64,000 nucleotides of DNA from Niveispirillum irakense DSM 11586 (GTDB taxonomy: Bacteria; Pseudomonadota; Alphaproteobacteria; Azospirillales; Azospirillaceae), in contig NZ_KE386933.1 in the NCBI RefSeq assembly GCF_000429645.1, positions 124,001 to 188,000 of the forward strand. The letters run 5' to 3'. The notes below the pieces were generated by a model. The model worked only from the letters and a program-made list of their open reading frames with translations. It was not told the origin of the DNA and did no database searches. This document shows, piece after piece, positions 9,749-19,346 of this stretch. Every line of letters starts with the position of its first letter. Within the stretch, counting starts at the first letter, position 1. A program made the position numbers and the translations under genes.

Positions 9749-11023
9749 TCAGACCGGCTTCACCAGGGCGTGGCGCTTCTTGCCGGCGGACAATTTGATC
9801 ACGCCGTCATTGCCGATATGGGACGGGTGCAGCTTATAGGCCTCGTCCGACACGGCGACGTCATTCACCTTCACGCCATTGCCCTTGATCAGCCGGCGCG
9901 CTTCGCCCTTGCTGGCGGACAGGCCGGTCTGCACCATCAGGTCAGCCAGATAAGCCCCTTCAACCAGTACGCCTTGTGGGATTTCCACCGTCGGCAGGCC
10001 GTCCGCCGCCGCCCCTTCCTCGAACGTGCGGCGGGCGGTTTCGGCGGCCTGTTCGGCGGCGTCGCGACCGCGCACCAGGGCGGTGATCTCGGTGGCCAGG
10101 ATCTTCTTGGCCTCGTTGATCTCCGCGCCCTGCAACGCACCCAGCCGGGCGATTTCATCCAGCGGCAGTTCGGTGAACAGCTTCAGGAAGCGGACCACAT
10201 CCGCATCTTCCGTGTTGCGCCAATATTGCCAGAAATCCAGGTTGGACAGCCGGTCCTCGTTCAGCCACACGGCGCCGGCGGCGGTCTTGCCCATCTTGGC
10301 GCCGGACGAAGTGGTCAGCAGCGGGCAGGTGAAGCCGTACAGGTCGGCCTGGGCGATGCGGCGGCCCAGTTCCACGCCATTCAGGATATTGCCCCACTGG
10401 TCGCTGCCGCCGGTTTGCAGGGAGCAGCCGTACCGGCGGCTCAGTTCCACAAAATCATAGGCCTGGAGGATCATGTAATTGAATTCCAGGAAGGTCAGCG
10501 GCTGTTCACGGTCCAGGCGCAGCTTCACCGAATCAAAGCTCAGCATGCGGTTGATGGTGAAGTGGCGGCCGATATCACGCAGGAACGGGATATATTCCAG
10601 CTTATCCAGCCAGTCGGCATTGTTCACCAGCCGGGCGGTGCCGGGGGCGCCATCGCCAAAGGTGAACATGCGGTCGAATACACCCTTGATGCTGTCGATA
10701 TTGGTATTGATATCCTCGGTCGTCAGCAGCTTGCGGGTTTCATCGCGGCCCGAGGGGTCGCCAATCTTCGTCGTGCCGCCGCCCATCAGCAGGATGGGGT
10801 TGTTGCCCGTCTTGCCCAGCCAGCGCTGGATCATGGTTGGCAGCAGATGGCCGACATGCAGGCTGTCGGCGGTGGCGTCATAGCCATTATAGGCCGCGAC
10901 CGGCCCTTCCAGGAATTTCTTGTCCAGGGCTTCCAGGTCGGTGGCCTGGTGATAATAACCACGCTCCACCATCACGCGCAGGAAGTCGGACTTGATGTTC
11001 GCGGGTGCGGTGGTCGTGGTCAT
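9749..11023 (-). CDS. tyrS: Tyrosyl-tRNA synthetase
   Basis: A 424-residue class I synthetase that charges tRNA-Tyr. The HIGH equivalent is HVGH (residues 56-59), the tyrosine-binding block [10 protein letters not shown] is at 203-212, and the KMSKS loop reads KMGKT (243-247). KMGKT is, to my knowledge, a recurrent variant in this lineage. The C-terminal S4-like RNA-binding domain is present ([19 protein letters not shown]). It is divergent from anmK, with 90 bp between them that must hold both promoters. Confidence 0.97.
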   Translation of the reverse strand: MTTTTAPANIKSDFLRVMVERGYYHQATDLEALDKKFLEGPVAAYNGYDATADSLHVGHLLPTMIQRWLGKTGNNPILLMGGGTTKIGDPSGRDETRKLLTTEDINTNIDSIKGVFDRMFTFGDGAPGTARLVNNADWLDKLEYIPFLRDIGRHFTINRMLSFDSVKLRLDREQPLTFLEFNYMILQAYDFVELSRRYGCSLQTGGSDQWGNILNGVELGRRIAQADLYGFTCPLLTTSSGAKMGKTAAGAVWLNEDRLSNLDFWQYWRNTEDADVVRFLKLFTELPLDEIARLGALQGAEINEAKKILATEITALVRGRDAAEQAAETARRTFEEGAAADGLPTVEIPQGVLVEGAYLADLMVQTGLSASKGEARRLIKGNGVKVNDVAVSDEAYKLHPSHIGNDGVIKLSAGKKRHALVKPV

Positions 11024-11113
11024 GTCTTTAACCTTGGTCTTTCATTTGATCATAATCGCCCTTCAGGGCAGCGCCGTGTTAGCACAGAAGCCGCACTACG
11101 GCACGGGGGCACG

Positions 11114-12193
11114 ATGGCAGGGCAGGTTTTCACCGCATTGGGGCTGATGAGCGGCACGTCAATGGACGGGATCGACGCTGCCTTGATCCGCACCGACGGG
11201 CAGGGCTGGGTGGAGCCGGTGGGTTTCATCTTCACCCCCTATCGCCAGGCCTTCCGCGACCGGCTGCGCGCCAGCCTGGGCGGGCGGGGCGATGTGGCAT
11301 CGGTGGAGCAGGAATTGACCGATCTGCATGCCGAGGCGGTTTCCCTGCTGCTGCGCGATCAGGGGATGGTGGCGGGTGAGGTCGACCTGATCGGCTTCCA
11401 TGGCCACACCATCCTGCATGCGCCCGACCGGCGCCATACCTGGCAGATCGGCGACGGGGCGCGGCTGGCGGCAGCGACCGGCATTGATGTCGTGTTTGAT
11501 TTCCGCACCGCCGATGTGCAGGCCGGCGGGCAGGGGGCGCCGCTGGTGCCGCTGTACCATCAGGCGCTGGCCGGTGATCTGGAACGGCCGCTGGCCATCC
11601 TGAACATTGGCGGGGTCGCCAATGTCACCTGGCTGGGGACGGGTGATCTGGATGTGCTGGCCTTTGATACCGGCCCCGGCAACGCGCTGGTGGATGATCT
11701 GGTCCTGTCGCGGCTGGACATGCCCTATGACGAGGGCGGGCGCATTGCCGCTGGCGGGCAGGTGGATGCCGCCCTGCTGGCCCGGCTGCTGGCGCATCCC
11801 TATTTCGATGCCGCACCGCCCAAATCGCTGGACCGCGACCAATGGTCCGGCACGGCCCTGACCAATCTGGACACGGCTGACGCCGCCGCCACCCTGACGG
11901 CCTTCACCGCCCGCACCGTGCTGCGGGCGCTGGACCATATGCCGGAGGCCCCGCGCCGCTGGCTGGTCTGCGGCGGGGGGCGGCATAATGAAACGCTGAT
12001 GTGGCATCTGGCCGAGGGGCTGGGCGTGCCCGTCAGCCCCGTGGATGGGTTGGGCTGGAACGGCGATGCGCTGGAGGCCGAGGCCTTTGCCTATCTGGCG
12101 GTGCGGTCGCGGCAGGGTCTGCCCTTGTCGCTGCCGGGCACGACGGGCGTGCCGGCCCCGATGAAGGGGGGGCGTTTCAGCCCCCGCCCTTGA
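11114..12193 (+). CDS. anmK: Anhydro-N-acetylmuramic acid kinase
   Basis: A 359-residue kinase of the ASKHA fold. It hydrolyses and phosphorylates 1,6-anhydro-MurNAc to MurNAc-6-P in cell-wall recycling. The opening LGLMSGTSMDGIDAALI is the diagnostic phosphate-binding loop; FHGHTILHAP, QIGDGARLAAATG, NIGGVANVTWL, FDTGPGN and VCGGGRHNETLM follow in the expected order. The start at 11114 follows CACGGGGG; the frame is open far upstream, antisense to tyrS, but without family similarity. Its end overlaps the convergent efflux gene by 17 bp. Confidence 0.96.
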   Translation: MAGQVFTALGLMSGTSMDGIDAALIRTDGQGWVEPVGFIFTPYRQAFRDRLRASLGGRGDVASVEQELTDLHAEAVSLLLRDQGMVAGEVDLIGFHGHTILHAPDRRHTWQIGDGARLAAATGIDVVFDFRTADVQAGGQGAPLVPLYHQALAGDLERPLAILNIGGVANVTWLGTGDLDVLAFDTGPGNALVDDLVLSRLDMPYDEGGRIAAGGQVDAALLARLLAHPYFDAAPPKSLDRDQWSGTALTNLDTADAAATLTAFTARTVLRALDHMPEAPRRWLVCGGGRHNETLMWHLAEGLGVPVSPVDGLGWNGDALEAEAFAYLAVRSRQGLPLSLPGTTGVPAPMKGGRFSPRP

Positions 12194-13415
12194 CCCGCCG
12201 TTCCGGGGAGGCCGGCAACAGCGCTGTGGCCAGGCCCAGCAGCGGCAGATAGGCACAGAACTGGTAAACCCAGGTGATGCCGTAGATATCGGCCAGATTG
12301 CCCAGCGCTGCCGCCCCGATGCCGCTGATACCGAACATCAACCCGAACATCAGGCCCGATACCAGCCCGACACGGCCGGGCACGATCTCCTGGGCATAGA
12401 CCACCAGGGCCGCGAAGGCCGAGGACATGATCAGCCCGATGGTGACGGCCAGGACCGCCGTCCAGAACAGGTTGGCATGGGGCAGCAGCAGGGCAAAGGG
12501 AGCGACACCCAGGAAGGAGACCCAGATCACCGCCTTGCGCCCGATACGGTCCCCCACGGGGCCGCCCGCGAACGTGCCCGCCGCGATCGCGGCCAGGAAG
12601 CAGAACAGGTAAAGCTGCGACTGCTGCACCGTCAGATCGAACCGTTCGATCAGATAGAAGGTAAAGTAGTTGGTGAAAGCCCCGATATAGATGAACTTGG
12701 CGAACATCAGCAGGCCGATCACCGCCAGCGCCCGGATGACCGTGGTCCGGCCATAGCGGAAGGCCGGTGCCAAGCCTGCTGCTGCCGCCTTTGCCTGCGG
12801 ATGATGAAGCCGCCAGCGCGTGACCCCGAACAGGACCCAGATGGCCGCAACCGCCGCGAAGGCAACCCAGCCGACGGCCATCTGGCCAAAGGGCAGGATC
12901 ACGGCCGATGCCACCAGCGGGCCGATGGCCGAACCTGTATTGCCCCCCACCTGAAAGGCCGACTGCGCCGTGCCGAACCGACCGCCCGAAGCCATGCGCG
13001 CCACGCGCGATGCTTCAGGATGGAAGGTGGCCGAACCAATGCCGATAATGACAGACGATACCAGCAGCATCGGATAGCTGCCCGACAAGGCCAGACAGAA
13101 GATGCCCAGCAGGGTCACCCCCATGCCCATAGGCAGCAGCCAGGGCTTGGGATGCTTGTCGGTATAAAGCCCGATCCAGGGCTGCAGCAGTGACGCCACG
13201 AACTGATAGGTCATGGCCAGCCAGCCGATCTGCCCGAATGTCAGCGTATAATGCGACTTCAGCATCGGATAGATGGCGGGTAGCACCGCCTGGATCAGAT
13301 CGTTCAACAGATGGGCAAGGGCCACCGCGCCCACGATGCGCACCACGAATTGCGGAGCCGGGGTGGCTTTGGGGGTGGGATTTGTCTCGGCAAGACTGGC
13401 TGTCTGCAGGGTCAC
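12177..13415 (-). CDS. MFS efflux protein, Fsr (fosmidomycin resistance) family
   Basis: A 412-residue inner-membrane transporter with about 12 hydrophobic segments. The LAHLLNDLIQAVLPAIYPML opening and the ATFHPEASRVARMASGGRFG loop with QVGGNTGSAIGPL match the Fsr subfamily of the major facilitator superfamily, which exports fosmidomycin and related small molecules in E. coli. The true substrate here is unknown. It is divergently transcribed from an AraC-type regulator whose gene begins about 125 bp away, suggesting local control. Confidence 0.88.
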   Translation of the reverse strand: MTLQTASLAETNPTPKATPAPQFVVRIVGAVALAHLLNDLIQAVLPAIYPMLKSHYTLTFGQIGWLAMTYQFVASLLQPWIGLYTDKHPKPWLLPMGMGVTLLGIFCLALSGSYPMLLVSSVIIGIGSATFHPEASRVARMASGGRFGTAQSAFQVGGNTGSAIGPLVASAVILPFGQMAVGWVAFAAVAAIWVLFGVTRWRLHHPQAKAAAAGLAPAFRYGRTTVIRALAVIGLLMFAKFIYIGAFTNYFTFYLIERFDLTVQQSQLYLFCFLAAIAAGTFAGGPVGDRIGRKAVIWVSFLGVAPFALLLPHANLFWTAVLAVTIGLIMSSAFAALVVYAQEIVPGRVGLVSGLMFGLMFGISGIGAAALGNLADIYGITWVYQFCAYLPLLGLATALLPASPERRVKGGG

Positions 13416-13540
13416 GATAATGCTCGCTCGAACGCGTTTGATCGGAAGGCAGCTTCCATCCGATCCGTTTTAGGCTATTCACTTTCATCCCGCTTCGCTG
13501 CGTGAGACAATATTTTGTGTGAGTGGGACAGAGCGATGCA

Positions 13541-14296
13541 ATGCAGGCAGACGAGAACCTTCTGGCCCGGCGCCCCGCCATGGCGCGCGGTGAGCAGTAT
13601 CCACCGGCCTTTGAACTGGCGGAGCATCAGCATCGGCGCAGCCAGTTACTTTATGCGGCCAGCGGGGTGATGGCCGTCAGCACACCGCATGGCGCATGGG
13701 TGGCGCCGCCGGAGCGGGCGGTCTGGATACCGGGGGGCACCCCCCATTCTGTGCGCATGGTGGGGGCTGTGCAGACCCGCAGCCTGCTGATTGAGCCGGA
13801 TCAGTGCCCGTCGCGCGGGCAGACCTGTCAGGTTGTGGCCGTCTCCCCGCTGCTGCGGCAATTGATGGTGGCATCGGGCGACATCCCCCCGGCCTATGAT
13901 GAGCAGGGGCGCGACGGCCTGGTGGTGAAGCTGCTGCTGGCCGAGATTGACCGCGCGCCGCCGCTGCCGCTGGCTGTGCCGTTCCCGTCCCATCCGGGGC
14001 TGGCCCGCCGCTGCCATGCCTTTCTGGGGCAACCCCAGGCGACCGCCACCATTGATGAGTGGGCCGATGCGCTGGCCATGAACCGGCGTAGCTTCACCCG
14101 TCTGTTCCGCCAGGAGACGGGGATGAGCTTTACCGAGTGGCGTCAGCAGGCCTGCATCTCTGTGGCCCTGCCAAGGCTGGCGGCAGGGGAGACGGTGACG
14201 TCTGTCGCCCTCGACCTTGGCTATGACGGGCCGGGGAACTTCTCCACCATGTTCAAGCGCGTCACCGGCATGGCGCCCAGCCGCTATTTCACCTGA
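13541..14296 (+). CDS. AraC-family transcriptional regulator
   Basis: A 251-residue regulator. The N-terminal cupin shows an EHQHRRSQLLYA metal/ligand-like segment and a WIPGGTPHSVRM strand. The C-terminal double helix-turn-helix includes IDEWADALAMNRRSFTRLFRQ and the TSVALDLGYDGPGNFSTMFKRVTG hallmark. It is divergent to the Fsr-like pump and is therefore the likely regulator of that gene. The ATG at 13541 is taken; a GTG at 13523 is an in-frame alternative and neither has a strong ribosome site. Two tandem copies of a 15-bp unit (CCCGATTTGTTTCAC) sit just after the stop, 14307-14336. Confidence 0.9.
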   Translation: MQADENLLARRPAMARGEQYPPAFELAEHQHRRSQLLYAASGVMAVSTPHGAWVAPPERAVWIPGGTPHSVRMVGAVQTRSLLIEPDQCPSRGQTCQVVAVSPLLRQLMVASGDIPPAYDEQGRDGLVVKLLLAEIDRAPPLPLAVPFPSHPGLARRCHAFLGQPQATATIDEWADALAMNRRSFTRLFRQETGMSFTEWRQQACISVALPRLAAGETVTSVALDLGYDGPGNFSTMFKRVTGMAPSRYFT

Positions 14297-14441
14297 TCCG
14301 GAGCATCCCGATTTGTTTCACCCCGATTTGTTTCACCTTTGTATCAGGCGCTGACCCGGGGCCCATTCCGATGATACCCAGGGTGCCATAAGAACCGGTG
14401 GCTTCGGACCGCCATCGGAGGCGACAAAGGACACATGGACA

Positions 14442-16571
14442 ATGTCACTACGGAGCGCGTTGATGACGGCGGCAGCCATTATGGCCCTTTCAGCGACCCC
14501 TGGCATCGCGGCCGATGCGCCCGACGCGGCCCCCTTTGCGGCCGCGGAAGCCGCCAAGGACCCGTTCGTCTGGCTGGAAGAGGTGGAAGGCCAGAAGGCG
14601 CTGGACTGGGGTCGCAAGCATAATGACACCACCTTCGCCCGCCTGAAGGCCGACCCCCGGTTCGAGAAAATCCGTGCGGAGGCCGAGAAGTTCCTGACCG
14701 CACAGGATCGTATCGCCTATGGCAGCCTGGAAGGCGGCAAGGTCGATAATTTCTGGCAGGACCAGACCAATGTCCGCGGCGTCTGGCGCCGCACCAGCCT
14801 GGAAAGCTACAAGTCCCCGGACACCAAGTGGGATGTGATCCTGGATATCGACCAGCTTGCCAAGGAAGAGGGCAAGAACTGGGTCTATAAGGGCCATAAT
14901 TGCGTTGGCGAGGATGCCAGCCGCTGCCTCGTCTACCTGTCCGACGGCGGCAAGGATGCCGTGGTGGTGCGGGAATTTGACGTTGCGACCAAGAGCTTCG
15001 TCAAGGACGGGTTCCAGTTGCCGGAATCGAAGCAGACCATTGACTGGGCCGATAAGGACACGCTGATGGTGGCGACCGATTTCGGCCCCGACAGCATGAC
15101 CGACAGCGGCTATGCCCGTCAGGTGCGCCTGTGGAAGCGCGGCACCGATCTGGCCAAGGCGCCGCTGCTGCTGGAAGTGGGCAAGCAGGATGTCTGGGCG
15201 CGGCCCTATGCCGTGCGCCGGCCGGAAGGCACCACGCTGCTGGTCCAGCGCGGGCCGGACTTCTTTACCGAGGAATGGCATGTCGTCGGCAAGGACAACA
15301 AGGTCACCAAGCTGGCCTTGCCGCTGGCCATTGAGATGCGCGGCGTAATCGAAGGTGATCTGATCATCGCCCTGCGCGGTGACTGGTCTGTGGCCGGCAA
15401 GCAGTTCAAGAAGGGCGATCTGGTGGCGGTCCCGCTGGATCAGGCGGCAGCGGGCGCCATCACCCGTGCCGATATCGTCTATGCCCCGGCAGAAACGGCG
15501 GCCATCCAGGGCGTGGGTGTGGCCAAGGATGCCATTTATCTGGATGTGCTGGACAATGTGACCGGCAAGCTGCTGGCCCTGCGCAAGGGCGCCAAGGGCT
15601 GGGCCGCAAAGCCCATCGACCTGCCGGCCAATGGCAGCGTCAACATCGTCTCCACCGATGGGTTCAGCACCGATGTGCTGGTCAATTACACCAACTTCCT
15701 GCAGCCCGACACGCTGTATGTGATGGAAAAGGGTGGCGCACCGCAGGCGATCAAGTCACTGCCGGCCCGGTTCGATGCCGCTCCCTTCACCACCGAACAG
15801 CGTTTTGCGACCAGCAAGGACGGCACCAAGGTGCCTTACTTCATCGTCCGGGCGAAGAACCAGAAGCCGAACGGGGAGAACCCGACCCTGCTCTATGGCT
15901 ATGGCGGGTTCGAGATTGCGCTGACCCCGTCCTATATGTCCGTGCTGGGCAAGGCCTGGCTGGAACAGGGCGGCACCTATGTGGTGGCGAATATCCGGGG
16001 CGGCGGTGAATTCGGCCCCCGCTGGCATCAGGCGGCCCTGAAGCAGAACCGCCAGCGCGCCTATGATGATTTCCAGGCTGTGGCCGAGGATCTGATCAAG
16101 ACCAAGGTGACCAAGCCGGCCAAGCTGGGCATCCAGGGTGGTTCCAATGGCGGGCTTTTGACCGGGGTGACCATGACCCAGCGCCCGGACCTGTTTGGTG
16201 CCGTCATCGTGGCCGTGCCGCTGCTGGATATGATGCGCTACCACACCCTGTTGGCCGGGGCGTCCTGGATGGGCGAATATGGCAATCCGGAAATCCCGGC
16301 GGAGCGGGAATGGATCGCGAAATACAGCCCGTACCAGAACATCCGCAAGGATGTGAAATACCCGGAAGCCTTCGTCTATACCTCCACCAAGGATGACCGC
16401 GTGCATCCGGGCCATGCCCGTAAGTTCGTGGCTAAGCTGGAAAGCGAAGGCCATCCGGTGATGTATTACGAGAACATGGAAGGCGGCCATTCCGCGGCCG
16501 CCAACCTGAAGCAGCGGGCCGAGGTGACGGCCTTGCAGATCGTCTACCTGACCCAGAAGCTGGTGGACTGA
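14442..16571 (+). CDS. Secreted prolyl oligopeptidase family serine peptidase (S9A)
   Basis: A 709-residue protein with a signal peptide (MSLRSALMTAAAIMALSATP then GIAADA) and so probably periplasmic, unlike cytosolic homologues. It starts with the S9A propeller cap (DPFVWLEEVEGQKALDW), continues through a beta-propeller, and ends in an alpha/beta hydrolase. The catalytic triad is visible: Ser568 in GGSNGG, Asp652 in TKDDRV and His683 in EGGHSAA. It should cut short proline-containing peptides after proline. AAAGGA lies 10 bp before the ATG. It is a single gene with its own transcript by spacing. Confidence 0.94.
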   Translation: MSLRSALMTAAAIMALSATPGIAADAPDAAPFAAAEAAKDPFVWLEEVEGQKALDWGRKHNDTTFARLKADPRFEKIRAEAEKFLTAQDRIAYGSLEGGKVDNFWQDQTNVRGVWRRTSLESYKSPDTKWDVILDIDQLAKEEGKNWVYKGHNCVGEDASRCLVYLSDGGKDAVVVREFDVATKSFVKDGFQLPESKQTIDWADKDTLMVATDFGPDSMTDSGYARQVRLWKRGTDLAKAPLLLEVGKQDVWARPYAVRRPEGTTLLVQRGPDFFTEEWHVVGKDNKVTKLALPLAIEMRGVIEGDLIIALRGDWSVAGKQFKKGDLVAVPLDQAAAGAITRADIVYAPAETAAIQGVGVAKDAIYLDVLDNVTGKLLALRKGAKGWAAKPIDLPANGSVNIVSTDGFSTDVLVNYTNFLQPDTLYVMEKGGAPQAIKSLPARFDAAPFTTEQRFATSKDGTKVPYFIVRAKNQKPNGENPTLLYGYGGFEIALTPSYMSVLGKAWLEQGGTYVVANIRGGGEFGPRWHQAALKQNRQRAYDDFQAVAEDLIKTKVTKPAKLGIQGGSNGGLLTGVTMTQRPDLFGAVIVAVPLLDMMRYHTLLAGASWMGEYGNPEIPAEREWIAKYSPYQNIRKDVKYPEAFVYTSTKDDRVHPGHARKFVAKLESEGHPVMYYENMEGGHSAAANLKQRAEVTALQIVYLTQKLVD

Positions 16572-16690
16572 TAAGGGGTGGGGGAAGCGGTTCTGTCCTG
16601 TGGAACTGCTTCCTCCCTCGTGACCGCCTTGTCGTTTATCCGCCCGTCTCCCATAATCAGCTTGGATCGTGCAGATCATGGGGATCGGGA

Positions 16691-16987
16691 ATGGCCGGCA
16701 CCGGTAAGAAATCCTCCTCACCACCGTCCGACCATTGGTCGCTGCGGGACGCCGAGTCCCGTTTTAGTGAACTGGTCAACCGCGCCCGTCATGATGGGCC
16801 GCAGCATGTGACAGTCCATGGCAAGGAAGAGGTGGTCATTATTTCGGCTGCGGAATTCCGTCGCCTGAAAGGGGCCACTACGGGACAGGCGCTGATTGAT
16901 GCGCTGCAATCCTCGCCTTATCCGGAGATCGAACTGGTCGCCGACCGGGATGCCATGCCGGTCCGGGATGTGGTGCTTTATCACTGA
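16691..16987 (+). CDS. Solitary Phd/YefM-type antitoxin-like protein
   Basis: A 98-residue protein with the Phd/YefM DNA-binding fold: WSLRDAESRFSELVNRARHD, then GPQHVTVHGKEEVVIISAAEFRRL, the standard family pattern. The C-terminal tail SPYPEIELVADRDAMPVRD resembles antitoxins paired with PIN-domain VapC toxins. No toxin gene follows: only 76 bases of non-coding sequence lie before the radA open frame, and none precedes. It is therefore a toxin-less antitoxin or a repurposed repressor. A GGGATCGGGA sequence precedes the ATG. Confidence 0.85.
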   Translation: MAGTGKKSSSPPSDHWSLRDAESRFSELVNRARHDGPQHVTVHGKEEVVIISAAEFRRLKGATTGQALIDALQSSPYPEIELVADRDAMPVRDVVLYH

Positions 16988-17153
16988 TTATCAGCGCACT
17001 GGTGTTGCCCTTCTCAATCCCTGGGGGTGAGCGCTGCCTTAACCCGCTCCCCTCGCCCCGCGCATGTTGCAAATGTGTTATGAGGGGCTGCGAAAAGGGG
17101 AGCGGAGCGGCTATATACGGGGCGCGTCGATCCAACCGGGACACGAGACCACA

Positions 17154-18551
17154 TTGGCCCGCACCACCAGCCGATATGTCTGCCAGAATTGCGGGGCCTC
17201 TTACCCCAAATGGTCTGGCAAGTGTGATGCCTGCGGGGAGTGGAATACGCTTGTCGAAGAACAGGCGACCGAGTCTGTGCCCAAGGGGCTGGGCAAGGGC
17301 CAAGGCCGCAAGATCGAGTTTGTCGCCCTGTCGGGCGTGTCCAAGGATGCGCCGCGCCGGATGACCGGTATTCAGGAATTCGATCGTGTGTGTGGCGGCG
17401 GGCTGGTCAATGGATCGGCCCTGCTGGTCGGCGGCGATCCCGGTATCGGCAAATCAACGCTGCTTTTGCAGGTCACCTGCTGCCTGGCCCAGGAAACGCG
17501 CTGCGCCTATATCTCGGGCGAAGAGGCGGTGGATCAGGTGCGCATGCGCGCCGCCCGGCTGGGGCTGGTCAATGCGCCGGTGGCGCTGGCTGCCGCCAAC
17601 AATGTCCGCGACATCATCGCCAGCCTGGAAGCGGCGGACGGGCCGCAGGTGGCAGTGATCGACTCGATCCAGACCATGTATATCGACACGCTGGACAGTG
17701 CGCCGGGCACCGTGGCGCAGGTGCGCGCCTGCGCGTCGGAACTCATCCGCGTGGCCAAGAAGCGCGGCATTACGCTGCTGATCGTTGGCCATGTCACCAA
17801 GGATGGCCAGATCGCCGGCCCCCGCGTGCTGGAACATATGGTTGATACCGTTCTCTATTTTGAAGGGGAGCGGGGGCACCAGTTCCGCATCTTGCGCGCG
17901 GTCAAGAACCGTTTCGGCCCGACCGACGAGATCGGCGTGTTCGAGATGGGGGAGGATGGGCTGGTCGAAGTGCCCAATCCTTCAGAGCTATTTCTGGCTG
18001 ACCGCCGGCGCGATATAACGGGTACAGCGGTATTCGCGGGGCTGGAGGGCACGCGGCCCGTGCTGGTGGAGGTGCAGGCCCTGGTGGCGCCCTCGCCGCT
18101 GGGGACGCCGCGCCGGGCCGTGGTAGGCTGGGACAGTTCCCGCCTTGCCATGGTGCTGGCGGTGCTGGAGGCGCGCTGTGGCGTGGCCATCGGCGCCAAT
18201 GATGTGTATCTGAGCGTCGCGGGCGGGCTGAAAATCAGCGAGCCGGCGGCCGATCTGGCGGTTGCGGCGGCCCTGGTCAGCAGTCTGACGGGCGAGCCGG
18301 TGCCGGCCGATGCCGTGGTTTTCGGGGAAATCGGCCTGTCGGGGGAAATCCGCGCCGTGAGTCAGACCGACCAGAGACTGAAGGAAGCCGCCAAGCTGGG
18401 CTTCAACCGGGCGCTGATGCCCCAGCCGCGCCGGTCGCGCGGCGGCGGCTCTGCCGATGGGCTGGGCCGGGTGGAACTGGACCATCTGACGGACCTGCTG
18501 CCCTTGTTCCAGGCCGATGTGCCGCCGCGTCCGCCGCGCGGGCGGGAATAG
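17154..18551 (+). CDS. radA: DNA repair protein RadA
   Basis: A 465-residue RecA-like branch-migration ATPase acting in recombination. The N-terminal C4 zinc finger (YVCQNCGASYPKWSGKCDACGEW), Walker A GDPGIGKST, the RadA-specific KNRFG motif and the C-terminal Lon-like domain (SVAGGLKISEPAADLAVAAA) are all present. The start is uncertain: the family normally begins about five residues before the zinc finger, which points to TTG at 17154 (reading M-A-R-T-T-S-R-Y), while an ATG at 17064 in the same frame adds 30 residues unlike other RadA. cvpA follows 10 bp after the stop. Confidence 0.95.
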   Translation: MARTTSRYVCQNCGASYPKWSGKCDACGEWNTLVEEQATESVPKGLGKGQGRKIEFVALSGVSKDAPRRMTGIQEFDRVCGGGLVNGSALLVGGDPGIGKSTLLLQVTCCLAQETRCAYISGEEAVDQVRMRAARLGLVNAPVALAAANNVRDIIASLEAADGPQVAVIDSIQTMYIDTLDSAPGTVAQVRACASELIRVAKKRGITLLIVGHVTKDGQIAGPRVLEHMVDTVLYFEGERGHQFRILRAVKNRFGPTDEIGVFEMGEDGLVEVPNPSELFLADRRRDITGTAVFAGLEGTRPVLVEVQALVAPSPLGTPRRAVVGWDSSRLAMVLAVLEARCGVAIGANDVYLSVAGGLKISEPAADLAVAAALVSSLTGEPVPADAVVFGEIGLSGEIRAVSQTDQRLKEAAKLGFNRALMPQPRRSRGGGSADGLGRVELDHLTDLLPLFQADVPPRPPRGRE

Positions 18552-18561
18552 GGGACGGGTG

Positions 18562-19272
18562 ATGGAAAATAGCAGCCTGAACCCGGTCGATATCGCCGTT
18601 CTGGTCGTCCTTCTGATCTCCGCCCTGATGGCGTTTGCCCGCGGCTTCGTGCGGGAGGTGCTGTCGGTGGCAGCCTGGATCGGGGCGGCGCTGGCGACGC
18701 TCTGGCTGTTCCCCATCGCGGCACCTTTCATGCGCGGGCATGTGGACACGCGCTATGTGGCCGACGGCATCACCATACTGGCCGTCTTCACCGCGGCCCT
18801 GATTGTCTTTTCCGTCGTCACCCACACGGTATCCACCCGGGTGCAGGAAAGCAGCCTGTCGGCGGTGGACCGGTCGCTGGGCTTTGCCTTTGGCATTGTC
18901 CGGGGTGCCGCGCTGCTCAGCCTTACCTATATGTTCGCCACCTGGCTATGGCCGGAGCCGCCGGTCTGGCTGCGGGAAGCAAAGGCAAGGCCGTTCCTGG
19001 CGGCTGGTGCCGATACGCTGCGTGACCTGCTGCCTGATGCCAACATGACCCCGGCAGAGCGGGAAGCCGAACGGGTCCGCCGCCGCCTTCAGGACGCGGA
19101 GGAGGCAGAGCGGACCCTGGACCGCCTTGCCAATCCGCTACCCGCCTCTGCAGGGAACGCGGCTGCGCCGGACCCCGAACGCGGCTATAATGATGAAGCG
19201 CTGGGTCGTCTCGACCAGTTGATCAAGAATACCGACCAGGAAACCAAGCCAACCGGTACCGGCTCCCGATAG
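18562..19272 (+). CDS. cvpA: CvpA-family inner-membrane protein
   Basis: A 236-residue protein with four predicted membrane helices (VDIAVLVVLLISALMAF, AAWIGAALATLWLF, ITILAVFTAALIVFSVV and GAALLSLTYMFATWLW). The ARGFVREVLS and SAVDRSLGFAFGIVRG segments are the CvpA signature. A charged cytoplasmic tail of about 90 residues follows. CvpA is linked to colicin V export and envelope stress tolerance; its exact activity is unknown. It lies between radA and purF on one strand with short gaps, the conserved radA-cvpA-purF arrangement of many proteobacteria. Confidence 0.92.
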   Translation: MENSSLNPVDIAVLVVLLISALMAFARGFVREVLSVAAWIGAALATLWLFPIAAPFMRGHVDTRYVADGITILAVFTAALIVFSVVTHTVSTRVQESSLSAVDRSLGFAFGIVRGAALLSLTYMFATWLWPEPPVWLREAKARPFLAAGADTLRDLLPDANMTPAEREAERVRRRLQDAEEAERTLDRLANPLPASAGNAAAPDPERGYNDEALGRLDQLIKNTDQETKPTGTGSR

Positions 19273-19346
19273 GCCGGATGCTGGAGACAGAATTCGTCCA
19301 TCGGAAACGATACCCGGACATCGACTGCGTGAAAGGCCGCCTGCCC

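Noticed and set aside
9695-11113. N-terminal extension of anmK by about 470 codons
   Set aside because: The extension is antisense to tyrS and unrelated to the kinase; a start at 11114 gives the normal length and the diagnostic N-terminus.
14307-14336. Two tandem 15-bp copies after the AraC gene as a regulatory iteron
   Set aside because: Only two copies, located just after a stop codon; a simple duplication explains it.
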